A stretch of DNA of 64,000 nucleotides from NCBI GenBank assembly GCA_965218625.1, contig CBDCLG010000009.1, positions 62,001 to 126,000 on the forward strand. Direction: 5' to 3'. The stretch is from Bin5 sp965218625. Its GTDB lineage: Bacteria > Chloroflexota > Anaerolineae > Caldilineales > Caldilineaceae. A program made the position numbers and the translations under genes. The notes under the pieces are model-generated. The model had not been told where the DNA came from. It made no database searches and was given only the letters and a program-made list of their open reading frames with translations. Within the stretch, counting starts at the first letter, position 1, and each line of letters begins with the position of its first letter. Of this stretch, positions 24,285-32,845 are shown in pieces.

Positions 24285-25883
24285 TCAGACGAGGTTTTGC
24301 ACGAAGGCCAGCAGTTCGCGCGCAGACCGATTAAAGTAGTCCACCAAGGGCGTCGGGTAGATGCCGATGATGAACATCGCCGCGATCAGCGGCCACATCG
24401 TTATCTTTTCGAAGGCGACCATGTCGGTGGGGCCGTCGGCGGGTTCACCGTTGACGGTTGTCCAGTGCGGCAACTTGGTCTCGTCGTATTCGCCGAGGAA
24501 GACGTTCTGTATGATGCGGTAGAGGATGTAGACGGCGGTGATGACGATTCCGATGGTGCCGAAGGCGGCCCAGTAGGGCATCAGGGCGAAGGCGCCGCGG
24601 AAGGTGAAGAGCTCCGCCCAGAAGCCGGCCAGACCCGGCAGGCCCAGGCTGGCGAAAGCGGCTGTCAACATGAGGCCGTAGAAGTGGGGCGTCTTGGTTG
24701 CGAGCCCTCCGAAGCGGGCCAGGTCGCGGGAGTGGGCGCGTTCGTAGATGATACCGACGAGGAAGAAGAGCGCGCCTGTGATGATGCCGTGGTTGAACAT
24801 CTGCAGCGCGGCGCCGTTGAGCGCCATGGCGGCGCTGTCCTGGATCGCCTCGGTGCTGAGGCCGAAGCGGTTGACGGCGTTTGCCAGGGCGTCCGGGGTC
24901 ATGATTGAGGCCGCGGCGCCGATGCCCAGCATGACGTAGCCCATGTGGCTGACAGAGCTATAGGCGATAAGCCGTTTGAGGTCGGTTTGGGCGACACAGA
25001 CGAAGGCGCCGTAGACGATTGCGATGGCGCCGAGCGCGACGATCCAGGTGGCCCAGTAGACCGACGCTTCGGGGAAGCTGGGCAGCATGATACGCAACAT
25101 GCCGTATGCCCCCAGTTTCAGGAGGACCCCGGCCAGGATAACGGAGCCGGCCGTCGGCGCTTCGGTATGCGCGTCGGGCAGCCAGGTGTGGAATGGGAAG
25201 CTGGGAACCTTGAAGGCGAAGCCGAGGAAGAAGCCCCAGAAGGCCAGGCTGGCGAGTGTCAGATTGCCGGCGAAGGGCTGGGCCGCGGCGGATTCGACGA
25301 TGTCGAAGGTGCCGGTCGCGAAGTAGACGCCGAGGATAGCGAGCAGCATGGCGACGGAGCCGACCAGAGTATAGATGAAGAACTTGGTTGCGGCGTAGCC
25401 GCGATTCGCCCCGCCCCAGATGCCGATCAGGAAGTACATCGGCACGAGGCTGATTTCCCAGAAGACGTAGAACAGCACATAGTCCAGCGCGAGGAATACG
25501 CCGAGCATGCTGAATTCGAGCAGGTGCATGAGGAAGAAGTATTCCTTCACGCGCGTGTTGATGACGCCGGCGCTGTACAGGATGCTGAGTGTGCTGAGCA
25601 GCGTGGTGAGGAAGATCAGGGGAACGCTCAGCCCGTCAACGCCGAGATGGTAGCCTGCATTTAACTGGGGTATCCAGCTGGAGATCTGCTCAAACTGAAT
25701 TCCGCCCATTTCGGTATTGTAGGCGAAGAGCAGATAGATGCTGAGCGCGAGCGGGAGCAGACTCGCTCTTATCGACCATATCTTAATCTGGCGGTCGTTG
25801 CGGCCAAGAAAGATGACGAGCAGGGCTGCCACCAGCGGCCAGAAGAGCATTATCGTCAAGATTACTGACTCAAGTGATTCCAT
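24285..25883 (-). CDS. nuoM: NADH-quinone oxidoreductase subunit M, membrane-arm operon
   Basis: This proton-pumping subunit has 532 residues from ATG 25883, which is preceded by GGAG. The frame runs far upstream into nuoL's territory, but homology begins here (SVILTIMLFWPLVAALLVIFL). It shows YHLGVDGLSVPLIFLTTLL, VLFYVFWEISLVPMYFLIGIWGG (with the key Glu in the FWE motif), FKVPSFPFHTWLPDAHTEAPTAGSVILAGVLLKLGAYGM (channel Lys/His) and KRLIAYSSVSHMGYVMLG. The gap to nuoL is 53 nt. A loop of about 30 residues (MTPDALANAVNRFGLSTEAI) between helices is larger than in the plus copy. Confidence 0.96.
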   Translation of the reverse strand: MESLESVILTIMLFWPLVAALLVIFLGRNDRQIKIWSIRASLLPLALSIYLLFAYNTEMGGIQFEQISSWIPQLNAGYHLGVDGLSVPLIFLTTLLSTLSILYSAGVINTRVKEYFFLMHLLEFSMLGVFLALDYVLFYVFWEISLVPMYFLIGIWGGANRGYAATKFFIYTLVGSVAMLLAILGVYFATGTFDIVESAAAQPFAGNLTLASLAFWGFFLGFAFKVPSFPFHTWLPDAHTEAPTAGSVILAGVLLKLGAYGMLRIMLPSFPEASVYWATWIVALGAIAIVYGAFVCVAQTDLKRLIAYSSVSHMGYVMLGIGAAASIMTPDALANAVNRFGLSTEAIQDSAAMALNGAALQMFNHGIITGALFFLVGIIYERAHSRDLARFGGLATKTPHFYGLMLTAAFASLGLPGLAGFWAELFTFRGAFALMPYWAAFGTIGIVITAVYILYRIIQNVFLGEYDETKLPHWTTVNGEPADGPTDMVAFEKITMWPLIAAMFIIGIYPTPLVDYFNRSARELLAFVQNLV

Positions 25884-25936
25884 GAAGCCGTCTCCAAGCA
25901 GGGTTCTTTGTAACCAAAGGGTGGGTCTCTGACTCC

Positions 25937-28192
25937 CTAGACCAGTGTCAAGATCATTGGCAAAACGTTCAGGAACAGCCATACTGCCAGGATCAACATG
26001 CCGAACAGGAGGTAGGTCTGCACGCGGCCGTCCTGCAACATGCGGGCGATGCGTCCGGCCTGGTCGGAGAACCAGCCGACGCCGTCGACGAAGCCGTCGA
26101 CGACGTAGCGATCGAAGGCCGAGGTCAGCTCGCTGAAGCGGATTGCCAGCCGGCCGATCCCGTTCACGATCCAGTCGATGATCCACTCGCGGTCGAAGAG
26201 CGCCAGGAAGTGGCTCAGCCACAAGGAGACCACGACGATCGTGCCGTTGTATATTTCGTCGATCCAGTATTTGCGGTGCCACATCCACCAGATGGGGCCG
26301 AGGATGCGGGCGACCGGGTCGGTCTGGCCTTCCTTCAACCCCTTGCCGTAAATGAGGTAGCCGGCGCCAAGCCCGCCGAGCGCCACGATCAGCGAGACCG
26401 CCAAGGGGACGACATGGAACGACGGATGGTGCGGATGCAGGTGCATGTGTTTCATGTAAGGTTCGAGGAAGTGCTCGATCCAGTTGTTGTTTACGATGGC
26501 GCCCAGTACGGGGAATGACGTGGGAATGCCGAACCAGCCGGCGCCGATTGCGAAGATGCTGATGAGGATCAGCGGCGTCGTCATGCTGGCGACGCTCTCC
26601 GGCGCGTGGGAGGCCCCCTCGGTGCGGGGTCTGCCGAGGAAGGTCAGCCCGATCTGCCGCATTGTGTAGAAGGCGGTGAGGAAGGCCGCCAGGGCGAGCG
26701 TCCAGAAGACCCATGGGTGGTTGCCGTCCCAGGCGAAGGCCAGGATTTCGTCCTTTGACCAGAAGCCGGCGGTGACGAGCGGGAAGCCGGAGAGGGCAAG
26801 CCCGCCGATAATGAAGGTCCAGCCGGTGCGCGGCATGCGTTGCAGGAGGCCGCCCATATTGCGCATGTCCTGTGCGTCCTCGGTGTCCAGCAGGCCGTCG
26901 GCGCGGCGCACAAGACGCACATTTTGGGGCTCGTTCGCATGACTTTCTTCGTCATGGCCTTCGACGTGGTCGTTGTGCGCGTGCTCGTGGGCGTGGTGGA
27001 AGCCATGTTCGACGCCGTGGATGACGCTGCCGGAGCCGAGGAAGAGGAGCGCTTTGAAGAAGGCGTGCGTGAGCAGGTGGAAGAGCGCGGCGACATATGC
27101 GCCCATGCCGATGGCGGCCACCATGTAGCCGAGCTGGGAGATGGTCGAGTAGGCGAGCACGCGCTTGACATCCCATTGGGCCAGCGCGATCGTGGCTGCG
27201 AACAGGGCGGTGAAGGCGCCGATGAAGGCGACGAATTGGAGCGTTCCGCTCGATACTTCACCGGAGAATTCGTAGATGGGGAACATGCGCACCAGCAGGT
27301 AAACGCCGGCGGAGACCATGGTGGCGGCGTGGATCATGGCGCTGACCGGCGTGGGGCCTTCCATGGCGTCGGGCAGCCAGACGTGAAGTGGGAACTGGGC
27401 GCTCTTGCCGATGGCGCCGCAGAAGATCAGGACGCCGATCAGGGAGATCCAGTGGACCTCGCCAAAGAGAGGCAGGTTGACGAGCGAGTGCGCGAGCTGG
27501 TCCAGATTGTGTTTGGTGAAGAGTTCGCTGAAGCGCAGGCTGCTCGGTTCGCTGCGCACGTAGAGCAGGATCAGGCCGATCATCAGGAGTGCGTCGCCGA
27601 TACGGGTCGCGATGAACGCCTTGACAGCGGCGGCGCGGGCGCTCGCCTTTTCGTACCAGAAGCCGATCAGCAGGTAGCTGCACAGCCCCATCACTTCCCA
27701 GAAGACGAAGAACTGGAGCAGATTGTTGGCTACGACCAGTCCCAGCATTCCGGTTGCGAAGAGACAGATGTAGGCCATGAAGCGGCTGTAGCGCGGGTCC
27801 TTGCCCTGGGCATGCGCAGAGGGAAACTGTTCGGGCCGCAGGTGCGCGGGAAAGCTCATGTAGCCGCTCGAGTAGATGAAGATCATCAGGACCAGGAACG
27901 GCACCATGAAGAGCATCAGCGCGTTCGAAGGGTCGACCGCATAGCCGATGACGAACTCGGTGTTGCCGGTCGGGATCGCGTAGATGGCCTCATCGACCGG
28001 GTGTTCGCCGAAGTGGTCGCGCAAGAAGGAGGCGAAGGCGATCCCCCATCCCAGCACTAAACTGATGAGGGCTGAGCCGATGGCGATCAGTGCGCTGCCG
28101 CGTTTGTTTCTGTTCAGAAAGAGTACGATCGCCAGGAATGCCAGAAAGGGTGGAATCGGCACGACCCAGGTGACGCTGAACAAACCTTCCAT
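25937..28192 (-). CDS. nuoL: NADH-quinone oxidoreductase subunit L with a His-rich loop, membrane-arm operon
   Basis: NuoL is the distal pump carrying the long lateral helix. It has 751 residues, about 110 more than the plus-operon copy. Motifs include LLQFFVFWEVMGLCSYLLIGFW (the channel Glu), GKSAQFPLHVWLPDAMEGPTPVSAMIHAATMV, KRVLAYSTISQLGYMVAAIG and LLTHAFFKALLFLGSGSVIHG. Directly after the last of these an insertion of about 45 residues (393-440) is strongly His/Asp/Glu-rich, with ten His in 26 residues. The C-terminal part (from about 640) is an extended amphipathic region. Start ATG 28192. Two 14-bp direct repeats lie just upstream. Confidence 0.95.
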   Translation of the reverse strand: MEGLFSVTWVVPIPPFLAFLAIVLFLNRNKRGSALIAIGSALISLVLGWGIAFASFLRDHFGEHPVDEAIYAIPTGNTEFVIGYAVDPSNALMLFMVPFLVLMIFIYSSGYMSFPAHLRPEQFPSAHAQGKDPRYSRFMAYICLFATGMLGLVVANNLLQFFVFWEVMGLCSYLLIGFWYEKASARAAAVKAFIATRIGDALLMIGLILLYVRSEPSSLRFSELFTKHNLDQLAHSLVNLPLFGEVHWISLIGVLIFCGAIGKSAQFPLHVWLPDAMEGPTPVSAMIHAATMVSAGVYLLVRMFPIYEFSGEVSSGTLQFVAFIGAFTALFAATIALAQWDVKRVLAYSTISQLGYMVAAIGMGAYVAALFHLLTHAFFKALLFLGSGSVIHGVEHGFHHAHEHAHNDHVEGHDEESHANEPQNVRLVRRADGLLDTEDAQDMRNMGGLLQRMPRTGWTFIIGGLALSGFPLVTAGFWSKDEILAFAWDGNHPWVFWTLALAAFLTAFYTMRQIGLTFLGRPRTEGASHAPESVASMTTPLILISIFAIGAGWFGIPTSFPVLGAIVNNNWIEHFLEPYMKHMHLHPHHPSFHVVPLAVSLIVALGGLGAGYLIYGKGLKEGQTDPVARILGPIWWMWHRKYWIDEIYNGTIVVVSLWLSHFLALFDREWIIDWIVNGIGRLAIRFSELTSAFDRYVVDGFVDGVGWFSDQAGRIARMLQDGRVQTYLLFGMLILAVWLFLNVLPMILTLV

Positions 28193-28231
28193 AGAGTGGA
28201 CCTCAAGAATGTGCGGAAATCGGACGGCTCT

Positions 28232-28262
28232 GTGCAGTCATGTCAATAGTGCAGTCATGTCA
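28232..28262 (-). repeat. Two 14-bp direct repeats before nuoL
   Basis: GTGCAGTCATGTCA occurs at 28232-28245 and again at 28249-28262, a 17-bp period, in the 87-bp gap between the small membrane-protein gene and nuoL. It may be a binding site or simple slippage. Confidence 0.6.
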
Positions 28263-28279
28263 GTAATGTTGGCCTAAGC

Positions 28280-28633
28280 CTACGAGCTGGCTTGCCCCGG
28301 TAACAGGTTTGCGGCCCCATAACCGACCAGCAGGCCGGCGAATGCGATGCCGAACAGCCAGAGGTCATTGGGCAGCCCTATGGATGAGCCGATGCCGATG
28401 GCGACGGCGGCGCCGAGCAGCGAGATTGCGATTCGGTTCCTCTGCTTGCGCTTCTCCTCGCGTGCAGTTTTCAGCAGATTGGCCGCGTCACGGTATTCGG
28501 GCCGGTATTTTACGATCTCCTTCAGGGCATAGACGGCGCCGGTGTAGTTGCCGCTTGCCATTTTTTCCTCTGCGAGCTGGTAGAGGAAACTGCACTGTTC
28601 TTCGAGTGTTCCCGTCAGCAGCTTTTTTGCCAC
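28280..28633 (-). CDS. Small TPR-like membrane protein embedded in the membrane-arm nuo operon
   Basis: The 117-residue product starts at GTG 28633 with only a weak binding site. Residues 10-60 read like one and a half tetratricopeptide units (YQLAEEKMASGNYTGAVYALKEIVKYRPEYRDAANLLKTA). A positively charged link (REEKRKQRNR) precedes two membrane helices (IAISLLGAAVAIGIGSSIG and LWLFGIAFAGLLVGYGAANLL). It lies between nuoK and nuoL with gaps of 41 and 87 nt. The layout suggests a cytoplasmic protein-binding domain anchored in the membrane, which could be an assembly factor or accessory subunit. I do not recognise a named family. Confidence 0.7.
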   Translation of the reverse strand: MAKKLLTGTLEEQCSFLYQLAEEKMASGNYTGAVYALKEIVKYRPEYRDAANLLKTAREEKRKQRNRIAISLLGAAVAIGIGSSIGLPNDLWLFGIAFAGLLVGYGAANLLPGQASS

Positions 28634-28674
28634 AGTAACTTTGAAATTCCGGCGGCCTTAACCGCCGAACAGGA

Positions 28675-28989
28675 TCAGCCGGCCAGAAGGTCCAGCTCGT
28701 CAACATCGACTGTGCGCCGTTCGCGGTAGACGGCGATGATCAACGCCAGCCCCACTGCTGCCTCGGCCGCGGCCAATCCGATAATCAGGACGGCGAAGAC
28801 CTGTCCCGTCAGGTCCGCCATGGGGCTGACTCCGTGCCGCCAGAAGGCCACCAGGTTGATATTGGCGGCGTTGAGCATCAGCTCGATCCCCATCAGCATC
28901 GCGATCGCGTTGCGGCGGGCCAGCGCTCCGTAGAGGCCGCAGGAGAAGAGGAATGCGGCGAGCATGAGATACCAGCTTAGCGGAACCAT
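28675..28989 (-). CDS. nuoK: NADH-quinone oxidoreductase subunit K, membrane-arm operon
   Basis: This small three-helix subunit (104 residues) carries the conserved membrane glutamates used in proton transfer. MLMGIELMLNAANINLVAFW has the first Glu, and AAAEAAVGLALIIAVYRERRTVDVDELDLL has the second. The standard N-terminus WYLMLAAFLFSCGLYGALARRNAI is present. It lies 81 nt after nuoJ. Length and motifs are normal, so the pumping path appears intact. Confidence 0.96.
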   Translation of the reverse strand: MVPLSWYLMLAAFLFSCGLYGALARRNAIAMLMGIELMLNAANINLVAFWRHGVSPMADLTGQVFAVLIIGLAAAEAAVGLALIIAVYRERRTVDVDELDLLAG

Positions 28990-29070
28990 TGAATCAACCC
29001 CTGAATCGTGCAGTAGCCATAGTCAGGAAATTCAGTCGTGGGTGCAGCAGGGCGCGGTCTGCTGATGGAC

Positions 29071-29601
29071 CTATCGATCGCGCGCCAGCATGACTGCACC
29101 GACAAGGGCCAGCAGCAGCAGCAGCCCCAGCACTTCAAACGCGATCACGTAGGTGGTGACAAACTCCCGGCCCAGCGCGCCGATCATTGCTTCGTCGGCG
29201 ACGACCTCTTCGCTTGCGGCCGGCCAGGGCGTGGCGCGGGCGAAGGCCAGCAGGCCCATGAAGAAGAGCAGCGCGAAGAGCGATGACTTGCCCCACTGGT
29301 TATTGAGCGGCGAGGAGCGTCCGAACATCATGCCGCGCGTCAGCATAATCGCGAAGGCTATCAGCATTGCGATCGCGCCAACGTAGACGAGGACCTGGCT
29401 GACCGCGAGGAACTCCGCTTCCAGAAAGACGTAGATGCCGGCCACGCCGAAGAATGTGAGCGTGAGGGCGAGGGCGCTGTGAAAGAGGTTGCGGCTGGTC
29501 ACTACCACAAGGCCTGCCACCGCCGTCAACAGCGCGACCTGAATAAAGACGAACTGTTCGAATGTTGGAATCGGAACCTGAATTCCCAGCGGTAGTTCCA
29601 T
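29071..29601 (-). CDS. nuoJ: NADH-quinone oxidoreductase subunit J, membrane-arm operon
   Basis: The 176-residue product has five predicted helices. It shows FHSALALTLTFFGVAGIYVFLEAEFLAVSQVLVYVGAIAMLIAFAIML, the conserved centre of NuoJ with the pi-bulge helix (YVGAIAML). The N-terminus has a short external segment (PIPTFEQFVFIQVALLTAV). It follows nuoH by 74 nt and precedes nuoK. The C-terminal part is normal in length and ends AVMLARDR. Confidence 0.94.
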   Translation of the reverse strand: MELPLGIQVPIPTFEQFVFIQVALLTAVAGLVVVTSRNLFHSALALTLTFFGVAGIYVFLEAEFLAVSQVLVYVGAIAMLIAFAIMLTRGMMFGRSSPLNNQWGKSSLFALLFFMGLLAFARATPWPAASEEVVADEAMIGALGREFVTTYVIAFEVLGLLLLLALVGAVMLARDR

Positions 29602-29675
29602 GCGATTTCCTGCCTCTGATCTGCCATTTGGCGGCGGCGTGGCGGGCGGAACGGGATCCGGCCCAGACCCGCCGG

Positions 29676-30917
29676 CTAATACATTGTGCCCTCTTCGTTG
29701 ACCTGCATCGTGCCGATCAGCGAAGTCGGTTCAAATGAGCGCTTGGTCCGCATCTGCTCCTCGCGGAAGTATTTCTGCAGAATGGTGGCGACGATCGCCA
29801 GTACACCGATATTGGCGACAAAGATGAGGACGTAGTGGACGGCGACCGGCGTCGGCAGCTTTTGGACGATGGCCTGCACGACGATGAGGCCGATCGTCAG
29901 CGGCACGAGCACCTTCCAGGCGAGGTACATCATCTGATCGATGCGCAAGCGGGGAAAGGTACCCCGGATCCACTGCTGCAAGACATAGACGCCGTAGACT
30001 TTGAGCATAAAGTAGCCGAGTCCCAGCAGTGGGCCGACGACGGGGAGGCCCACGCCCGGCCCCTGCCAGCCTCCCAGAAAGAGAGTGACCATGACCGCGG
30101 CCAGGATCCAGGCGTTGAGGAACTGGGCGAGGAAGAACATGGCGAACTTCATGCCCGAGTACTCGATGTGGAAGCCGGCGATCAGCTCGGATTCGGCTTC
30201 GAGCAGGTCGAAGGGGGTCAGCTCGGCTTCGGCGAGGGAGCTGATGAAAAAGATGAGCAGGGCGCCCGGCATGACGATGCCGAGCCAGCCGATGCCGAGA
30301 TTGAAGCCGCCCAGGTGGAGCGATTGTGTTTCGACGATATTGCCGAAGCGCATCGAGCCGGTCAGCAGAACGACGGTCAGAATTGAGAGCACGAGCGGGA
30401 TTTCGTAGCTGAGCAGCTGCGCGACGACGCGGAAGCCGGCCAGGAGCGCGTACTTGTTGTTGCTGCCCCAACCGGCCATCAGGGCCGCCATGATGCCGAT
30501 CGAGCCGAGCGCGACGACATAGAGGGCGGCGATGTTGAGGTCAACCCCCGTCAGCCCGGGGGCAAAGGGGATGACGGCGAGCAGCATCAGTACGCCGGAC
30601 ACGGCGAGGATCGGCGACAGATTGTATGCGATTTTGTCGGCTTGGCGGGGTGTGATGTCCTCTTTCGAGAGAAGCTTGGCGGCGTCGGCAACGGTCTGCA
30701 GCAGGCCGAATTTGCCGACGCGGTTGGGGCCGATACGGTCCTGTATGCGGCTGATGACCTTGCGTGTGATCCAGATCAGCAGCAGGACGGAGAGCATGCC
30801 GTAGTTGATGAGGACGAAGGCGCCGACTGCGTAGACGAGGAATATCGCTGCCCATTCGGGCAGCCCCAAGCCGACGAGCCAACCGGAGAGCGCATCGCTC
30901 CACTGGGTTATTTGCAT
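29676..30917 (-). CDS. nuoH: NADH-quinone oxidoreductase subunit H (long form), membrane-arm operon
   Basis: NuoH forms the quinone chamber and contacts the peripheral arm. ATG 30917 with GGAG upstream gives 413 residues, 87 more than the plus-operon copy. SRIQDRIGPNRVGKFGLLQTVADAAKLLSKEDITP and the loop AEAELTPFDLLEAESELIAGFHIEYSGMKFAMFF are visible. The loop differs from the plus copy's ETNRSPFDLPETENELVAGFQTEYGGMKF in the residues just before PFDL. The C-terminus has an extra helix (YVLIFVANIGVLAIVATILQ) and a charged tail (KYFREEQMRTKRSFEPTSLI). These differences could change which peripheral arm it accepts. Confidence 0.94.
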   Translation of the reverse strand: MQITQWSDALSGWLVGLGLPEWAAIFLVYAVGAFVLINYGMLSVLLLIWITRKVISRIQDRIGPNRVGKFGLLQTVADAAKLLSKEDITPRQADKIAYNLSPILAVSGVLMLLAVIPFAPGLTGVDLNIAALYVVALGSIGIMAALMAGWGSNNKYALLAGFRVVAQLLSYEIPLVLSILTVVLLTGSMRFGNIVETQSLHLGGFNLGIGWLGIVMPGALLIFFISSLAEAELTPFDLLEAESELIAGFHIEYSGMKFAMFFLAQFLNAWILAAVMVTLFLGGWQGPGVGLPVVGPLLGLGYFMLKVYGVYVLQQWIRGTFPRLRIDQMMYLAWKVLVPLTIGLIVVQAIVQKLPTPVAVHYVLIFVANIGVLAIVATILQKYFREEQMRTKRSFEPTSLIGTMQVNEEGTMY

Positions 30918-31006
30918 AGTCGCGACTCCGCAAAGCAAAGAATCGTATTGAGCAGGCTTATGCCCGGGCGCTCTTTGCAGCGATTCCAACTGCTCCTAAG
31001 GAGGAG

Positions 31007-31363
31007 CTATTGCCACTCCAGCGCGCCCTTTCGCCAGTCGTAGAGCAGCCCGATCACCAGGAGCAGGACGAAGAAGATGGTGGCCAGAACGGCAAACATC
31101 TCCAGCTGCTGGTAGGCCACCGCGATCGGGAAGAGAAAGAGCGCTTCCACGTCAAACACGACAAAGACGAGACCGATCAGATAGTATTGGGCGCGAAACT
31201 GCACCCATGTCTCGCCGATCGTTTCCACGCCGCTTTCGTAGATGTCATTTTTGACTTCGTCGGGCCGCCTCGGGCCGATGAAATAGCCCAAAACGACGGC
31301 GGTCAGAGGCAGCACGACGGCCAGGCCGGACATGACCAAAATGAAGAAATACTGGCTCAGCAT
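31007..31363 (-). CDS. nuoA: NADH-quinone oxidoreductase subunit A, membrane-arm operon
   Basis: This three-helix subunit touches the quinone site at the arm junction. The ATG at 31363 gives 118 residues, starting SQYFFILVMSGLAVVLPLTAVVLGYF. The conserved loop reads NDIYESGVETIGETWVQFRAQYY and is followed by VFVVFDVEALFLFPIAVAY, with the family Asp and Glu. In most homologues the loop has a Cys next to the Glu; here, as in the plus copy, it is Ser. It is the first gene of the minus operon; the nuoH start lies 89 nt downstream. Confidence 0.93.
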   Translation of the reverse strand: MLSQYFFILVMSGLAVVLPLTAVVLGYFIGPRRPDEVKNDIYESGVETIGETWVQFRAQYYLIGLVFVVFDVEALFLFPIAVAYQQLEMFAVLATIFFVLLLVIGLLYDWRKGALEWQ

Positions 31364-31656
31364 CTCCCGAAATTCCGTTTGTGTGGAATTTAACAAACTC
31401 CCGCGCAAGTATAGCATAGCGAAATCTGAATGCGAAAGTTTGGAGCGTGTGTAAACGCGTTGTCATCGCGCGCATTCCCGATCCGGGGCGATCTTCACTA
31501 AGTGCCAAATGCTGTGAGGTCCTGCGCTGTCCGCGAACGGGGGCAGGACTCAGCGTGTGCCGGCGATGTGAGCGATGCCGGCAGCGGGCGCGGCTGCGGG
31601 TCTCCTCGGTAGCGAGCGAACTGATTGCAGGGGAAGCGTTTTGTCGGGGATGGGCT

Positions 31657-31686
31657 TTGACACCCTGTTTCCGTTCGTGCTAGAAT
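31657..31686 (+). promoter_or_regulatory. Promoter of the complete nuo operon
   Basis: A perfect TTGACA (31657-31662), 18 nt, then TAGAAT (31681-31686) with a TGC extended -10. Transcription would begin near 31693, leaving about 63 nt of leader before nuoA at 31756. The divergent nuoA promoter is less clear; TATACT read on the minus strand about 50 nt before its start is the best candidate. The 31364-31755 gap carries no gene. Confidence 0.75.
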
Positions 31687-31714
31687 GACTTCGTTCGTGT
31701 AAAATTGCACGAAC
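31673..31714 (+). promoter_or_regulatory. Candidate operator: three GTTCGTG sites at the nuo promoter
   Basis: GTTCGTG occurs at 31673-31679 and 31693-31699 (20 bp apart, two helix turns) and inverted as CACGAAC at 31708-31714. The second and third copies form a palindrome around TAAAATT at the predicted start of transcription; the first overlaps the promoter spacer. A dimeric regulator bound here would block RNA polymerase. No regulator gene is nearby. Confidence 0.5.
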
Positions 31715-31755
31715 AGTCCCCACTTTTTTTCGTAGCGCTGCAGAGGAATAACGGC

Positions 31756-32112
31756 ATGGCAAGCGATTATCTGCCACTGCTCATATTGATTGTTTTGGCG
31801 GCCGGATTCGGTGTCATTGCCATCGGCCTGCCCTCGCTGCTCGGTCCGCGGGAACGAAACAAGCAGAAGCTGGAGCCATACGAGTCGGGAATCATCCCCT
31901 TCGCCGACGCGCGGCGCCGCTTTCCGGTCAAGTACTACCTGGTGGCGATGCTCTTTCTGATCTTCGATGTCGAGGTAATCTTTCTCTACCCGTGGGCAGC
32001 CGTCCTCAGAGATCTGCGGGTGTTCGCGCTCGTGGCGATGATTCCCTTTTTCGTCGTTCTCGTGGTCGGATTCCTCTATGAATGGAAGAAGGGCGCGCTC
32101 GACTGGGATTAG
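31756..32112 (+). CDS. nuoA: NADH-quinone oxidoreductase subunit A, complete operon
   Basis: This membrane subunit has 118 residues, with the ATG at 31756 preceded by CAGAGGA. The loop reads KLEPYESGIIPFADARRRFPVKYYLVAMLFLIFDVEVIFLYPWA. It belongs to the same family as the minus-operon NuoA but is clearly different in sequence. It is the first gene of the complete operon, 159 nt before nuoB, so nuoA may be translated independently. Confidence 0.95.
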   Translation: MASDYLPLLILIVLAAGFGVIAIGLPSLLGPRERNKQKLEPYESGIIPFADARRRFPVKYYLVAMLFLIFDVEVIFLYPWAAVLRDLRVFALVAMIPFFVVLVVGFLYEWKKGALDWD

Positions 32113-32271
32113 CGGTCTGGCCGCCGGGTGAAGGCGGCGGACGATGGGGCGACGCCGGTGAACGGGCACGCGGAATCCGGAAACGGGTCCCAGCCCAAAT
32201 AGGCTTGGAGAAGTGACCTGCAGTTGGCGCCGCCCGCAGGGTCAGGCGAGGGCGGAGCCGAAGGAATTGAA

Positions 32272-32799
32272 ATGGGCCTAGAACAGAAGGTTCCTGAAGG
32301 CATTTTGACGACTACGCTTGACAGCGTGATCAACTGGGGACGGGCCAACAGCACGTGGCCGCTACTCTTTGGGCTGGCCTGTTGCGCGATGGAGATGATT
32401 GCAACGGGGACCGCGCGTCATGACATCGCGCGCTACGGTTCCGAGTTGTTCCGCGCCAGCCCGCGCCAGGCCGACCTTATGATCGTATCCGGCCGCGTGA
32501 GCAACAAGATGGCGCCGGTGATCAAACGCATCTATGACCAGATGTCTGCGCCGAAATGGGTGATCGCGATGGGCATCTGCGCCAGCGCCGGCGGCCCCTT
32601 CAACAACTACGCCATCATACAGGGCGTGGACAAGATCATACCGGTAGACGTCTATGTGCCCGGCTGCCCGCCCCGGCCCGAGTCGCTGCTCTATGCGCTC
32701 GACAAGCTGCGCGCCAAACAGGCGCTGGAGACGGTCGGGACGGGACGCGCGGTCGCTGAACGGACGGCGGTTGATGAGATTCTGCCCCTGGGGGCGTAA
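32272..32799 (+). CDS. nuoB: NADH-quinone oxidoreductase subunit B
   Basis: NuoB holds cluster N2, which passes electrons to quinone. The ATG at 32272 with AAGGA upstream gives 175 residues. Cluster ligands are visible: the adjacent cysteines of LLFGLACCAMEM, the Cys of GICASAGGPFNNY and the Cys of VPGCPPRPESLLYAL. The SGRVSNKMAPVIKRIYDQMSAPKWVIAMG segment is standard. Only this operon has a nuoB in the window. Confidence 0.97.
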   Translation: MGLEQKVPEGILTTTLDSVINWGRANSTWPLLFGLACCAMEMIATGTARHDIARYGSELFRASPRQADLMIVSGRVSNKMAPVIKRIYDQMSAPKWVIAMGICASAGGPFNNYAIIQGVDKIIPVDVYVPGCPPRPESLLYALDKLRAKQALETVGTGRAVAERTAVDEILPLGA

Positions 32800-32845
32800 A
32801 TGCAACGCCGGGTTCGAGCGGCCCGGCGATGCCTGAGGAGGCGAG

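Noticed and set aside
25884..26714. N-terminal extension of the minus-operon NuoM frame
   Set aside because: It lies antisense-free but out of frame inside nuoL; NuoM homology and the binding site begin at 25883.
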